Virus record (IMG/VR): IMGVR_UViG_3300043411_000704
Coordinates: 16,257 to 80,256 of that record
DNA from: a virus
Length of the DNA stretch: 64,000 nt
Reading direction: 5' to 3' (one strand)
Shown: in pieces, positions 1 to 8,933 of the stretch
Position numbering within the stretch: the first letter of the stretch is position 1
How the letters are laid out: the number at the start of each line of letters is the position of its first letter
Notes under the pieces: generated by a model
Database searches by the model: none
What the model was told of the DNA's origin: nothing
What the model saw: the letters and a program-made list of their open reading frames with translations, nothing else
Translations under genes and position numbers: made by a program

Positions 1-76
1 CTAATGCTAGTGCGTATCCGGTTGCAACTTGAAACAGTTGATTCCCTAATCCTCCTCTATAGTTTCCTGTAATCAT
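1..76 (-). CDS. Alpha-1,2-fucosyltransferase-like (GT11), N-terminal fragment
   Basis: Only the first 25 codons are inside the window; the gene runs off the left edge. The peptide begins with ATG at 76 and contains GGLGNQLFQ, followed by an A-rich Y-A-L-A helix. This is the well-known N-terminal GDP-fucose-binding signature of GT11 fucosyltransferases. It would be the last visible gene of the glycan-modification run that reads leftward from 7,059. A TAAATA lies only 2 nt before the ATG, so it does not fit the usual late-promoter spacing. The family call rests on this one strong motif. Confidence 0.7.
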   Translation of the reverse strand, partial: MITGNYRGGLGNQLFQVATGYALAL

Positions 77-109
77 AATATTTATTAATATGCATAACGC
101 AATCTTTAG

Positions 110-679
110 TTATTTACGAATATAAATTGATAATGTGGGCTTAATCCACTTGGCGGTCGATATTTTTCTCAATTCTTTGGAATATTCGGCTTCCCATTTA
201 AATCCAATAGAATCTAATTTTTCGTTCCAATAATTCTGATCCCTACAATTTACATGGTGATAACCACCAGTTGACCATTGGGGTTCGGAATATGTCATAA
301 AAATGAAATCGGCACAATTAAATGTTGCCAAAAAATTCTCCACATATTTTTCTTCAACATGTTCAACGAACTCACATGTCCAAACCGCATCAAAATCTTG
401 AGATGGAACATATGGTCCTGATGTATAATCGTGTCGAATAAGCAAATCTTTATTGGGACTTCCATCAATGACTAATTGAGATCCCTCAACTCCGACAGCA
501 TTCAATCCCTTTTCTTTGAAATATTTGATTGACCATCCTTCACCACAACCCACATCAATGATTGATCTTACTCCGTATTTTTCGATCAAAATATCCCAAA
601 TATTAGTATCCCATGTATCGGAGTCGCCGCCTTTTACACAACCGCCTAGATGCCCGTCCCTAATTAATTCGTATGCCAT
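110..679 (-). CDS. Class I SAM-dependent methyltransferase
   Basis: A 189-aa protein with a clear motif I, DVGCGEGW, near residue 43, followed by an acidic residue ending strand 2 (GVEGS). This is the Rossmann fold that binds S-adenosylmethionine. The acceptor is unknown. The length suits a single catalytic domain without a target-recognition domain, so a small molecule, sugar or protein acceptor is more likely than DNA. It follows the gene at 682 by 2 nt and sits in the glycosyltransferase run, so methylation of a sugar or of a glycan precursor is a reasonable inference. Confidence 0.8.
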   Translation of the reverse strand: MAYELIRDGHLGGCVKGGDSDTWDTNIWDILIEKYGVRSIIDVGCGEGWSIKYFKEKGLNAVGVEGSQLVIDGSPNKDLLIRHDYTSGPYVPSQDFDAVWTCEFVEHVEEKYVENFLATFNCADFIFMTYSEPQWSTGGYHHVNCRDQNYWNEKLDSIGFKWEAEYSKELRKISTAKWIKPTLSIYIRK

Positions 680-681
680 TT

Positions 682-1350
682 CTATATTAATCCTTCTGTT
701 CTCAATAAATCAAGTTCTTCCACAGTCACTTGCTGTATATACCAATGTTTATCGTTGATATTAAATGGTCGATCTCGATCATAACCAAAACTCAATTTAG
801 AATGATTATGAAGTCTTGTAAATTTATATTCTGGTAAAACATCTTTATCATCATCTTGTGCAAGGCTCGCAATGATGGCAGGAATAGCATTTCTCTTAAC
901 CAAGAATAATGATTGTGCTACACCTATCAGCTTACATGATCCAACAACAATATCACTATTTCCAATATCTTGATATAACTGATCGACGATACCTTCACCA
1001 AACCATAAGCAATCTTGTTCCTTGTAAAGAAAATCAACATTGTTGAGATATGCGTGCATCATACCAAAAACTACACCGGCTGTCCAGCCACACCATTTAC
1101 CTTGACGAGAGCCATTTAAATAATCTCCTACATGACCTAAATTTGGGTAATCTGCTATCTGTCGAATCCATAGAAATCTATCATCTGATGGAATATCAGG
1201 ACCAAATAGGTTGATTTGAGTGTTCTTTGAAAACTTTTGTGTGTTTGAATACCAAATATTTAGCCACTGATCAGAGCCTAATCCTCCGTATTGCGTATTT
1301 GATATATGGGGATTGGGATTTCTGTAAAATCCCGAGTATATATTATACAT
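682..1350 (-). CDS. Putative GT-A-like glycosyltransferase of unknown specificity
   Basis: A 222-aa protein not assignable by eye to a named family. A hydrophobic strand ending in DFLYKEQDCLWFG (around residues 107-120) resembles the acidic metal/nucleotide-sugar site of GT-A enzymes, and the N-terminus has NPNPHI and GGLGSDQW. It overlaps the next gene by 8 nt and lies between two methyltransferase-like genes, which supports a glycan-processing role. No signal peptide or membrane segment is visible. The function is an inference from context plus a weak motif. Confidence 0.45.
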   Translation of the reverse strand: MYNIYSGFYRNPNPHISNTQYGGLGSDQWLNIWYSNTQKFSKNTQINLFGPDIPSDDRFLWIRQIADYPNLGHVGDYLNGSRQGKWCGWTAGVVFGMMHAYLNNVDFLYKEQDCLWFGEGIVDQLYQDIGNSDIVVGSCKLIGVAQSLFLVKRNAIPAIIASLAQDDDKDVLPEYKFTRLHNHSKLSFGYDRDRPFNINDKHWYIQQVTVEELDLLRTEGLI

Positions 1351-1984
1351 ATTTTTTATTTATGAAAATAGCGAATCCGTTTCTAACGCTTTCATTTTCT
1401 CGAAGCAATTCCCAATCTTCATTATCTTTAAGTTCACGATATATTTGATAACATTTGAATGCATGATGAACATCATCCAAAAAGAAAACCTTTGTTCTAT
1501 CTTTCAATAAAAGATACTCGGAATAACCCACAAATTCTCCACCGTCTATCAATACACCATCATATAATGTAGCATCAGTTTCTAAAAATCCGGTAGTTTC
1601 TTGAAGGGCTTTGCAATCATAATCAAACCAAGTTTTTACTAGGTCTTTGTCATATTGGTTTCTCGTTTTATTGAAAGGTGAAGACCAAATCTTGTCAAAA
1701 TCTTTATAAACTAAACTATTATATCCTATACTTGACTGGTTGACGCATTTAATGTAAGGGATTTCCCTATATCGGTCTGACAATGTTTTAAATTTTTCTT
1801 CATTTATTTCTATACATGTCAACTTAACAGGAGTATCTATAGTATTCATGGCCTTTACAAAACATGCAGTGGAACCTTCGCCGTCCCATGATCCAATTTC
1901 CAGATTGTTGGACAATTTATAAGTTACTATAGTATTATAGATGGCTTGGCCAAAGGGTTCGTTTAAATGTATTTCTGCGTTCAT
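1343..1984 (-). CDS. SAM-dependent methyltransferase-like protein
   Basis: A 213-aa protein with a Rossmann-type start (NLEIGSWDGEGST, near residue 26), an acidic strand-2 end (CIEINEEKF) and a later hydrophobic D-containing strand (GVLIDGG), the layout of the cephalosporin-hydroxylase/class I methyltransferase group. Late motifs FLDDVHHAF could contribute metal or acceptor contacts. The start ATG at 1984 overlaps the upstream stop as ATGA. The acceptor cannot be predicted; the position among glycosyltransferases suggests sugar modification. Confidence 0.6.
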   Translation of the reverse strand: MNAEIHLNEPFGQAIYNTIVTYKLSNNLEIGSWDGEGSTACFVKAMNTIDTPVKLTCIEINEEKFKTLSDRYREIPYIKCVNQSSIGYNSLVYKDFDKIWSSPFNKTRNQYDKDLVKTWFDYDCKALQETTGFLETDATLYDGVLIDGGEFVGYSEYLLLKDRTKVFFLDDVHHAFKCYQIYRELKDNEDWELLRENESVRNGFAIFINKKYV

Positions 1985-2760
1985 TTTATTTTTATTACTT
2001 GACTATGATCATTTACCCAAGGGAAATAATCTCTTAAATTTACTGGAAAATCCGTTTCATTCTGCAAGCGCTTCCAATTATTTACCGCTCCTATGTATCC
2101 ATAATAGTTTTCTTTAAATTCCAATTGTTTTTCTAGTGCATATGCATAATGATCGAAAATCCATCCCTTTTCTTGTGTAAAATCATTCGATAAAAAATTA
2201 TGCAACCCGTGGATTCTTGGTGGTTCATGTGTTCTCCAACTAGTTTTGTTCCTGACTTTCCATAATCTACACCATTCATCTGCTTTATTTCCATAGCAAT
2301 TTTCACCCCGTGTAATTAGGTTTGGACCAACATAATAATTACATTTGAAAAGCATCCCATCAAAGCCATCATTTGTTTCCGCATAATTCAAAACATCTGT
2401 CAATATTTCAGGCTTCCAGATTTCATCCACATCAAATTCCATTAGAATAGAATTCTCGACCCTATCCATGAATGAATTACACATCTCAGTCTTACCATTC
2501 CAAAATTCACCAGGATTTTTCCTAATAACTGTCACGTTATCGTCGCTCAACGAGTCTAAGAATTCTGTTGTTCCATCATTAGACCAACCGTTGTCTGTGA
2601 ATTTAGTTATATCAATATTCTTACACCATGCTGTATCTTTAACTGGTAGAGAATATCCTTCGATAATATACCATTTATCAAAAATCTTGGGAATGATCTT
2701 TGCTTGTTGTTCGATATAAGGCTGTCCATTAAGGACTATTGTAAATGCTACCTTTTTCAT
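1981..2760 (-). CDS. Glycosyltransferase, GT2-like
   Basis: A 259-aa protein with an N-terminal strand typical of GT-A enzymes (KKVAFTIVLNGQPYI) and an internal ILMEFDVDEIW block near residue 110. The D-x-D would coordinate the divalent metal and the nucleotide-sugar diphosphate. There is no membrane anchor. It is translationally coupled (ATGA) to the methyltransferase-like gene that follows. It starts 6 nt after the previous gene's stop with no Shine-Dalgarno sequence. Donor and acceptor sugars are not predictable from sequence alone. Confidence 0.65.
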   Translation of the reverse strand: MKKVAFTIVLNGQPYIEQQAKIIPKIFDKWYIIEGYSLPVKDTAWCKNIDITKFTDNGWSNDGTTEFLDSLSDDNVTVIRKNPGEFWNGKTEMCNSFMDRVENSILMEFDVDEIWKPEILTDVLNYAETNDGFDGMLFKCNYYVGPNLITRGENCYGNKADEWCRLWKVRNKTSWRTHEPPRIHGLHNFLSNDFTQEKGWIFDHYAYALEKQLEFKENYYGYIGAVNNWKRLQNETDFPVNLRDYFPWVNDHSQVIKIK

Positions 2761-2766
2761 TAGAAT

Positions 2767-3027
2767 TCAATAATTTCCATACCTCAATTCAATAAAATTT
2801 TTCATATTATTATATTCACAATAAGGTTTTGGTGTTTTTATCTTTTGATGAGAACATTCAAACCCATCAATTTTCAAATTTTCAACTAATTTTAAAAAAC
2901 TCACCCAATCGGCCCGGTGTCGTATTACATTATGGTTTTGAACGTCTGAGATTTCAGCATCAGTTGTTAATTCAAAATAATCATCAGTATAACCTAATTG
3001 TGATTCTCTGCATATAAATGTGTTCAT
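2767..3027 (-). CDS. Small hypothetical protein
   Basis: An 86-aa, soluble, charged protein without recognisable motifs. An upstream in-frame ATG exists at 3039, but ATG 3027 gives the ATGA overlap with the stop of the preceding gene that is used throughout this run, so 3027 is preferred. It may be an accessory subunit of the neighbouring glycosyltransferases; nothing in the sequence confirms this. Confidence 0.6.
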   Translation of the reverse strand: MNTFICRESQLGYTDDYFELTTDAEISDVQNHNVIRHRADWVSFLKLVENLKIDGFECSHQKIKTPKPYCEYNNMKNFIELRYGNY

Positions 3028-3752
3028 ATTTGTTTCCAATCTAATTTTAATCTAGGAATTCCTTTAAGGTGCCCATCTTTCAATGTATCACCATAATATC
3101 CGTGCTTCAATAACAAAATTTGTTCAGGAACTTTAATTTGCAATTGATCTACTAAATTAGAGAAACAACTTTCAATCAAATAATGTCCTACCATATTTTC
3201 GAGTGTTGTAATCCAATCAAACACACTAAGAGAATCGGGCGTCAGAAATCTAGTATCATGACGGTTACAATAACCTTCCAATTTTTCAAATGATAGTTTA
3301 GTATCAGATGAGTGCATCTGTGCTATTTTCTTCAAATTATTATATGCTAATATATTTTTTTCAACATCTAAATCTCTATTAGTAATCTGTAAATTCCACT
3401 TTTCTTCAAATGGAACTTCTGCGATCTCATACTTCATTTCATCAAATGAAAGACTATCATTGTGATTCAAATACCAGTCTGTATTATGACTATTTGCACC
3501 GGGGAGCGTGAATGCTAGATCAATAACTCGGTTACAACTATTTTGGAAACAAATCTGATGTGCTGCCATACAGTTAAAATCGTTTAGAGGAATAAATTGA
3601 ACATAATCAACATATCCAATAAAGTTGTTTATAATGTCTTTGTGAACAGGCCAAATGACTGTCCATCCACGGTCAGCATACCATTTAGCAATGGGCAAAC
3701 ATATAATAATGTCTCCTATTTTTCCAGGTTGAATGATACCCAATTTTTTCAT
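3024..3752 (-). CDS. GT9/heptosyltransferase-like glycosyltransferase
   Basis: A 242-aa protein starting KKLGIIQPGKIGDIII, the N-terminal signature of the GT-B heptosyltransferase (ADP-heptose:LPS) group, where G-x-I/L-GD-I precedes the first helix. It is shorter than bacterial WaaC/WaaF (about 320-350 aa), so the C-terminal donor-binding half appears reduced. The reading frame is open back to 3857, but that would overlap the upstream gene by over 100 nt; ATG 3752, 1 nt after the upstream TAA, is chosen. Its presence suggests that the phage-encoded glycan chemistry resembles LPS-core assembly. Confidence 0.6.
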   Translation of the reverse strand: MKKLGIIQPGKIGDIIICLPIAKWYADRGWTVIWPVHKDIINNFIGYVDYVQFIPLNDFNCMAAHQICFQNSCNRVIDLAFTLPGANSHNTDWYLNHNDSLSFDEMKYEIAEVPFEEKWNLQITNRDLDVEKNILAYNNLKKIAQMHSSDTKLSFEKLEGYCNRHDTRFLTPDSLSVFDWITTLENMVGHYLIESCFSNLVDQLQIKVPEQILLLKHGYYGDTLKDGHLKGIPRLKLDWKQI

Positions 3753-3753
3753 G

Positions 3754-4614
3754 TTATGCATTATAACGCAAATGATTTTCCGTTTCAAGAGAAAAGATGT
3801 TAAAAAACTCTTGTGAGAACTCTTTTTCACCCGGTTGCGGTTCCATAAATGCACCAAATGGTTTACGATTTACCAAGTTTTTTTGTAAATGGTAGTGCAT
3901 CATATTATAACACAAGTGGTCGAATGGTGTGGATTTCCGTAAATTAGTATTCCATTGCAACTCTGGAGTATCGTCTTTCCATTGAATCTCATGTCTAATA
4001 TGAAATAATATGGGAAAAGTTGGGGCATTAAATATCTGTCCACCAGTGACCGATATTATACCTGCAAAAATTTGATCAAATTGAGAAATCCCTAAAATAT
4101 AATCTTGTAAAAGATGATTATATTTCTTCCACCACTCTTTGGTTACAACCAAAAAATCATATCCAGCGATTTCTAGGCGTAAAACACCAACATTTCCACT
4201 AGCTAACTCATCAAATGAATTAACATCTTGTATATCCAGTCTAGACACTGCAATTGCAGGTGGTTGTATTTTATTGTAAAGTTCATGTATAAGTGATGTG
4301 ATAATACAATCCGAATTTACCCATCCTATATGAGTGACTGACTCATCGTTTTCCACACTTTTATAAACTTCTTCTAGAATGTCCCGCACAATTGGAAGTT
4401 TTTTAGTTCCATGTGGAACTATATCTAATGATGATCTACTTAATTTTGGCAAAACTTCTATACCATCATATTCTATAGTGGGTTCATCTTCAAATTGAAC
4501 AGCCTTTATCTGAACAAAATCTGGATATTTTTTCATCAGATGTTTCCATGAATCAACCGCCACATCTTGTCGATGATATTTACCAAAAATATTTGATCCC
4601 AACACTATTTTCAT
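3754..4614 (-). CDS. Glycosyltransferase-like protein, tandem paralogue A
   Basis: A 286-aa protein paralogous to its neighbour at 4611-5456. Shared blocks, in order: RQDVAV.SW near the N-terminus, QFEDE, KKLP, an N-[SN]-D in a hydrophobic strand (HIGWVNSDCII, about residue 100), SR.DI, AG[YF]D, H[IE].HE and a terminal QWN. The N-S/N-D block in a beta strand resembles the D-x-D region of GT-A folds. No named family is recognised. ATGA coupling joins the two copies, so the pair arose by tandem duplication and diverged. Their products may act on successive sugars. Confidence 0.5.
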   Translation of the reverse strand: MKIVLGSNIFGKYHRQDVAVDSWKHLMKKYPDFVQIKAVQFEDEPTIEYDGIEVLPKLSRSSLDIVPHGTKKLPIVRDILEEVYKSVENDESVTHIGWVNSDCIITSLIHELYNKIQPPAIAVSRLDIQDVNSFDELASGNVGVLRLEIAGYDFLVVTKEWWKKYNHLLQDYILGISQFDQIFAGIISVTGGQIFNAPTFPILFHIRHEIQWKDDTPELQWNTNLRKSTPFDHLCYNMMHYHLQKNLVNRKPFGAFMEPQPGEKEFSQEFFNIFSLETENHLRYNA

Positions 4615-5456
4615 ACTAAATTTCTATCCATTCGCATATAATCAAAGAAATCGCGTTCTTTCTCTTTTTCCTTATCTGCTAAATTTTGAAACGTATTTTT
4701 TGGCATCCGATTAATCAAATTTGTTTTGAAATTATAATCCATTAGATTAAACATCATTTTATTCAATGGTCTGCTGTCAGCAATTTCTAAGTTCCATTGA
4801 CGCTCTGGACAGTCTTCTAATACACTATTTGATTCATGTTCAATATGAAAAATTGATGGTGGATAATCGTTACCAATCGGAAAATTTCCACCAAAAGCCT
4901 TTGCATAACCCGCAATCACAATATCCCATACGGCTTTACCTAAAACAAATTTTTGGGCCAAATGTTGATGGTTTGCTAGTGCAAATAACCGGTTGAAACA
5001 AAACAAATCAAATCCTGCACAATAGAAGTCTAGAGGTTCTATTTGACGGTCAACAATACTCTGATATCCATTCACCGGTTGCCTTATATCAAATCGACTA
5101 CAAACAAAGGCTTGTGGTTTCTTTTCTAGGATAGTATCGACACATATTTTGTTAATTATCACATCGTTGTTTATCACAATAAAATGATCGCCATCTAATT
5201 GCAGACCATATTCATATAATTCGGAAAAGAAAGGTAGTTTTTTACTCGCACCTTTAATCACCGCAGTTGAATCACTTAAAACAAAAACAGGTTCCAATGA
5301 CGGATATGGATTTATGAAATCTGATTTTTCATCTTCAAATTGTAGATTATGAATACGAATCTTATCGGGGAATAATTTTTGCATGTGAAGCCATGACTGG
5401 ACTGCCACATCCTGACGTGGATTTGATTTATATGTGTTTACTATAATGTCAATCAT
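4611..5456 (-). CDS. Glycosyltransferase-like protein, tandem paralogue B
   Basis: A 281-aa paralogue of the gene at 3754-4614, with the same order of blocks: RQDVAVQSW, LQFEDE, KKLPF, VINNDVII, CSRFDI, AGFDLF, HIEHE, ERQWN. It begins IDIIVNTYKSNPRQD, a beta strand followed by a loop as in GT-A enzymes. The N-N-D triad near residue 95 is the best candidate for nucleotide-sugar or metal contact. It is coupled by ATGA overlaps on both sides, so it is likely made together with the GT2 genes upstream. Family assignment is uncertain. Confidence 0.5.
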   Translation of the reverse strand: MIDIIVNTYKSNPRQDVAVQSWLHMQKLFPDKIRIHNLQFEDEKSDFINPYPSLEPVFVLSDSTAVIKGASKKLPFFSELYEYGLQLDGDHFIVINNDVIINKICVDTILEKKPQAFVCSRFDIRQPVNGYQSIVDRQIEPLDFYCAGFDLFCFNRLFALANHQHLAQKFVLGKAVWDIVIAGYAKAFGGNFPIGNDYPPSIFHIEHESNSVLEDCPERQWNLEIADSRPLNKMMFNLMDYNFKTNLINRMPKNTFQNLADKEKEKERDFFDYMRMDRNLV

Positions 5457-6247
5457 TTTGCGTTTCGTATAGACTTCAATTTGTCAACCGTATTTTCTGT
5501 TCCTATATCAGGAATATGTGAAATAGGTATTCCATGTTTCTGCATAAAATATAGATAATCAGGTTTAAGCCGTTCTAACCGTTTACCATCAGCATCCAAT
5601 CTAGACGTTGCATCAGGATTATTCATGATCAGATCATCAGAATTAGATAGATCAGCAAAGTATCTAAAAGGGGCCACAAATTTGGTGTCAGTCGCTCTTT
5701 TAACCCATTCCACATCAAACCCATTGACCATTTTTTCATCATACAATCCTACCAATTCATGGAGTTTACGGGTCCGGTAGGATGCTTCGTTACACATCTC
5801 ACCATGAAAGGATACGACGGTGTTCGGGTCATAATGAACATCTAATTTTGGTGTCCTGTTACCAGGATGTCCAGTGTTCCATGCATAACTCACAAAATGT
5901 AGATATTGTAAGCCCGTAATTTTACTGACCCTTATATATTCATCAAATATATCATCGTTTTTTACAATCAAATCATCTTCAAAAATAAAGATGTGGTCAC
6001 ATCCTTTACTATAAAGGTAATTTAGTGCATCATTACGCGACCGAGCAGACCCTAAATTAGTCTCATGTTGTATCCAGTGCATATTGCCATACATTCGTTT
6101 ATACGTCGTTTCGTATGGGTTTCCACCATTGACAACCACCAGTTCATCATATCTATGATCTGGTAATGATTCAAATAGTTTTTTGAAATAGTTCTCGGAA
6201 TTGAATGTGATAATTCCTAAACCTATTTTTTCATCATTGTATATCAT
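5453..6247 (-). CDS. Family 2 glycosyltransferase
   Basis: A 264-aa GT-A protein. It has the classical N-terminal strand GLGIITFNSENYF, a second strand (ELVVVNGG), NLGSARSRND and the catalytic-region HIFIFEDDLIV near residue 100, whose EDD serves as the D-x-D motif. It is soluble and has no transmembrane polymerase domain, so it probably transfers a single residue. ATGA overlaps tie it to its neighbours. Related in outline to the next gene (6244-7059), probably an older duplication. Confidence 0.8.
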   Translation of the reverse strand: MIYNDEKIGLGIITFNSENYFKKLFESLPDHRYDELVVVNGGNPYETTYKRMYGNMHWIQHETNLGSARSRNDALNYLYSKGCDHIFIFEDDLIVKNDDIFDEYIRVSKITGLQYLHFVSYAWNTGHPGNRTPKLDVHYDPNTVVSFHGEMCNEASYRTRKLHELVGLYDEKMVNGFDVEWVKRATDTKFVAPFRYFADLSNSDDLIMNNPDATSRLDADGKRLERLKPDYLYFMQKHGIPISHIPDIGTENTVDKLKSIRNAK

Positions 6248-7059
6248 TTAATCGAATATTTCTGTTCAATTTCTTCCAACCGAGTCATCAAATATTCTCT
6301 TGTTGGGACAGGTAGTTCATGTGGAAACATCCCATACTTTGACTTAAATGTTTGCCAACCAGCTATAAAATTCTGTCTAAAGTTCGTATCATTACGAATA
6401 ACACTTCGCTGATGATCTTTATCTTGATCCTTGATGTATAAATACGACTGGCTAGCGTCAGGGAAATATCTCCACGGAACACCACCTTGTAAAAATGCAC
6501 GATAATAGTGGTCTAGATGTTCTGCTGCATTTACATATGTTTCATCCATATATCCTACGGTTGAAAAATGTTTACCACTATACAGTGTGAAGGCCGCAAA
6601 ACTTTCTTGGTAAAAATCTACCTTTGTCGTTGAATATTCAACCGACTCCTTCACTTTTGGATCACCGTATGCATCTACATTTCCGCCAGCTTCACCACCG
6701 TGGCAACCATAACTTAATTGCCATACAATACCTGAATCATTCATAGTATCAATGTATTTCTCCCAAACAGTATTATCTATGATCTCCACATCGTCCTCTA
6801 ACAAGAAATAATATCCTTCTGGATTATTTTTACGAACCTCTCTGAAAAATTTATTCTTTCCTAATCCCACAGGAGTCGGATTTCTGTTTGATTGTAAAAC
6901 CTCATACCCATCATATACATCTGATAACGGAGCACCGTTATTGATAATATATCTTCTGGTAAAACACTGGGGCTCAATGCTGTTCACCAACACCTTCAAC
7001 ATATCTTCTCGGTTACATGTTACGATGCCTAACACCGTATTATCTTTATATTTGTTCAT
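6244..7059 (-). CDS. Family 2 glycosyltransferase, first gene of the glycan run
   Basis: A 271-aa GT-A protein with TVLGIVTCNREDML, YIINNG, PVGLGKNKFF and YYFLLEDDVEI (EDD as D-x-D, about residue 95). Later aromatic-rich segments would form the acceptor site. It is first in a run of eleven genes reading leftward. The upstream region carries a TAAACT at 7066-7071 exactly 6 nt before the ATG, matching the -10 spacing seen at other unit-leading genes, though the -35 is poor. Confidence 0.8.
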   Translation of the reverse strand: MNKYKDNTVLGIVTCNREDMLKVLVNSIEPQCFTRRYIINNGAPLSDVYDGYEVLQSNRNPTPVGLGKNKFFREVRKNNPEGYYFLLEDDVEIIDNTVWEKYIDTMNDSGIVWQLSYGCHGGEAGGNVDAYGDPKVKESVEYSTTKVDFYQESFAAFTLYSGKHFSTVGYMDETYVNAAEHLDHYYRAFLQGGVPWRYFPDASQSYLYIKDQDKDHQRSVIRNDTNFRQNFIAGWQTFKSKYGMFPHELPVPTREYLMTRLEEIEQKYSIK

Positions 7060-7065
7060 TATTAG

Positions 7066-7071
7066 AGTTTA
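7066..7071 (-). promoter_or_regulatory. Candidate -10 element for the glycosyltransferase run
   Basis: TAAACT followed by 6 nt and the ATG at 7059. The -35 position has only TTTGGT at 16 bp, so this is weaker than the other early-type sites. Transcription would begin at the start codon. Confidence 0.35.
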
Positions 7072-7095
7072 ATTTAATGTGAATCAGACCAAAAA

Positions 7096-8100
7096 TCAAT
7101 AGGAATTGAATAAATTTGTGACTGATTTTGCAACTTCTTTTTGTTCAGCCATATCTAAATCAGGTAAGTTTAGGCAAAAAGATGATATTGCATCTGGTAT
7201 GTCCACGACTTTGAATTCTTTTATTTCTTCTTGATGAACATTCAGAACTTTAAATTCATCAACTATCTCAATCCTTACGCTGAGCGGTTGACATATATTC
7301 ACCTTATCAATCAATTCTTTATCAGTAGATATGACAGATATGAAATTACCCTGAATATCTAACAAATCTTTTTCAGTTTGAACATATTTAAATTTAGGAG
7401 AAATCGTGTTTTCGATACGTTCAATTTCTCCAGTATTGGTGTCCAATATATGTAAATACTTAGGGGAATCCACATCATTAAAAGATAATGGATATGCAGA
7501 CCCTGTGTAAATGAGAGGCTTGCCATCATATAATCTTTTTTGCCAAATATGGTAGTGCCCGGAAAAACTACCCTGGTAAACTCTCTTCATCAAGTCCACA
7601 CCCTTGAAACCATGATTAGAGATCTTACCTTTTGTCAATTCATAACCAACTATATCAAAGTGTCCAAATACAAATTCACTTGGAGGAATATCTTCTAATT
7701 TTGTTGCCCACGGACAAAAGGTTAGGTTCCCTCTTTTACAAACTTTTTCATGGATCGTAATATTTGGATGATTTTTGAAAGATGCAAGAGAATGAATTTC
7801 AGTCGAATCGTTGAAAAATACGTCGTGGTTGCCCAATATGGTATCAACATTAAAGGTTTCAAATAAATTAAAAAATTCAGTAGCATAATGTAATGATTCT
7901 AATGTGATGGCAGTTCGTGAATCAAATATATCTCCAAGGAAAATTAAATCCTTGATCATATGTTCGTCACAAATATTTTTTAACCATTTTCCATAATCCA
8001 ACAAGGTCTTATGGAAAATTTGATTTACCATATGTTTTTCAATACCTAAACTGCTGCTAGTCTGTCCGATATGGAGATCCCCTACAATTATATATTTCAT
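7096..8100 (-). CDS. 47: gp47-like recombination nuclease subunit (SbcD/Mre11 type)
   Basis: A 334-aa calcineurin-like phosphoesterase. Metal-binding motifs appear in order: GDLHIG (residues 7-12), GDIFDSR (56-62), GNHDVF (90-95), FGHFD and SGHYHIW (about 180-190). In T4, gp47 pairs with the ATPase gp46 to resect DNA ends for UvsX-dependent recombination and recombination-primed replication, and the length matches T4 gp47 (about 340 aa). No gp46-type SMC ATPase is adjacent here. The start ATG overlaps the upstream stop as ATGA. Confidence 0.9.
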   Translation of the reverse strand: MKYIIVGDLHIGQTSSSLGIEKHMVNQIFHKTLLDYGKWLKNICDEHMIKDLIFLGDIFDSRTAITLESLHYATEFFNLFETFNVDTILGNHDVFFNDSTEIHSLASFKNHPNITIHEKVCKRGNLTFCPWATKLEDIPPSEFVFGHFDIVGYELTKGKISNHGFKGVDLMKRVYQGSFSGHYHIWQKRLYDGKPLIYTGSAYPLSFNDVDSPKYLHILDTNTGEIERIENTISPKFKYVQTEKDLLDIQGNFISVISTDKELIDKVNICQPLSVRIEIVDEFKVLNVHQEEIKEFKVVDIPDAISSFCLNLPDLDMAEQKEVAKSVTNLFNSY

Positions 8101-8933
8101 AATGGGTAATTCTTCCTATACCAATACACTTGGTCAACAAACTTTTCAATCGCTTTGTCAGGATCAGATTCAGCAGATGTTTGACTGCGTAAACCGTCTT
8201 CTCCACAATTATAATCTGTCGTTCCTTTACCTGGATGTGGGACTTGACCACCATTGGCAACCTCAACATTAGTTCTGGTTATTATTAATGGTTTTAAAAA
8301 TCTTTTCCAAGACCATTTAGATTCAAAAACTTTACATATTAAATCATATTCTTGATCTGGATACTTATGGTCCCCTTTAACTGAGACCCGTCGATTAACG
8401 GTCGCTTTATCAGTCTCTTCATATTTTGTTTTTCCACATAAAAATGTTTTGGGTGTGAAGCTAAAGGAATACCACCACGGATCTCTAGACGACCAATCAT
8501 GTAATTTTCCACCAAAACTACACTTAAAACTTCCGCCATCCACTGAACCATATGCAGGTAGCCAACCAAATTCAAATTTGCGACTTCCAAATTTACTTCT
8601 TATTCTGCACAAATTTTTCCACCAATCAGTATATCCAAATGATGCATCCAGACTAAAATACCAAGAAAACAAAAAGGGAATTGCCATATGAAAGGCTACA
8701 CAACCTTCCGAGTCATGCCTAAACGACAGTGCTATATCAAAATATTTTTTAAACAAATAAAATTCGTTTCGTATAGTAATTCTTCCGTTATAACCAAAGG
8801 GCTCAAACCAACTTCGCCATCCATATTTTTCTTCTTTGTATATACGGAATCGCATTTTTTTACCGTCAATCTGATCACGTAATATTTGATCTTTTGATTT
8901 TTCTTCGATGTATTGATCTGTTATCATACTCAT
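8097..8933 (-). CDS. Hypothetical aromatic-rich protein
   Basis: A 278-aa protein very rich in W, Y, F and G. The middle (about residues 30-180) is a series of short amphipathic strands with G-x-F/W turns, suggesting a beta-sandwich or barrel, while the C-terminal 70 residues look like linker plus helix. No family is recognised. It overlaps gp47 by ATGA and follows a GNAT-like gene, so it is co-expressed with the gp55-gp47 block. No signal peptide. Function unknown. Confidence 0.6.
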   Translation of the reverse strand: MSMITDQYIEEKSKDQILRDQIDGKKMRFRIYKEEKYGWRSWFEPFGYNGRITIRNEFYLFKKYFDIALSFRHDSEGCVAFHMAIPFLFSWYFSLDASFGYTDWWKNLCRIRSKFGSRKFEFGWLPAYGSVDGGSFKCSFGGKLHDWSSRDPWWYSFSFTPKTFLCGKTKYEETDKATVNRRVSVKGDHKYPDQEYDLICKVFESKWSWKRFLKPLIITRTNVEVANGGQVPHPGKGTTDYNCGEDGLRSQTSAESDPDKAIEKFVDQVYWYRKNYPL

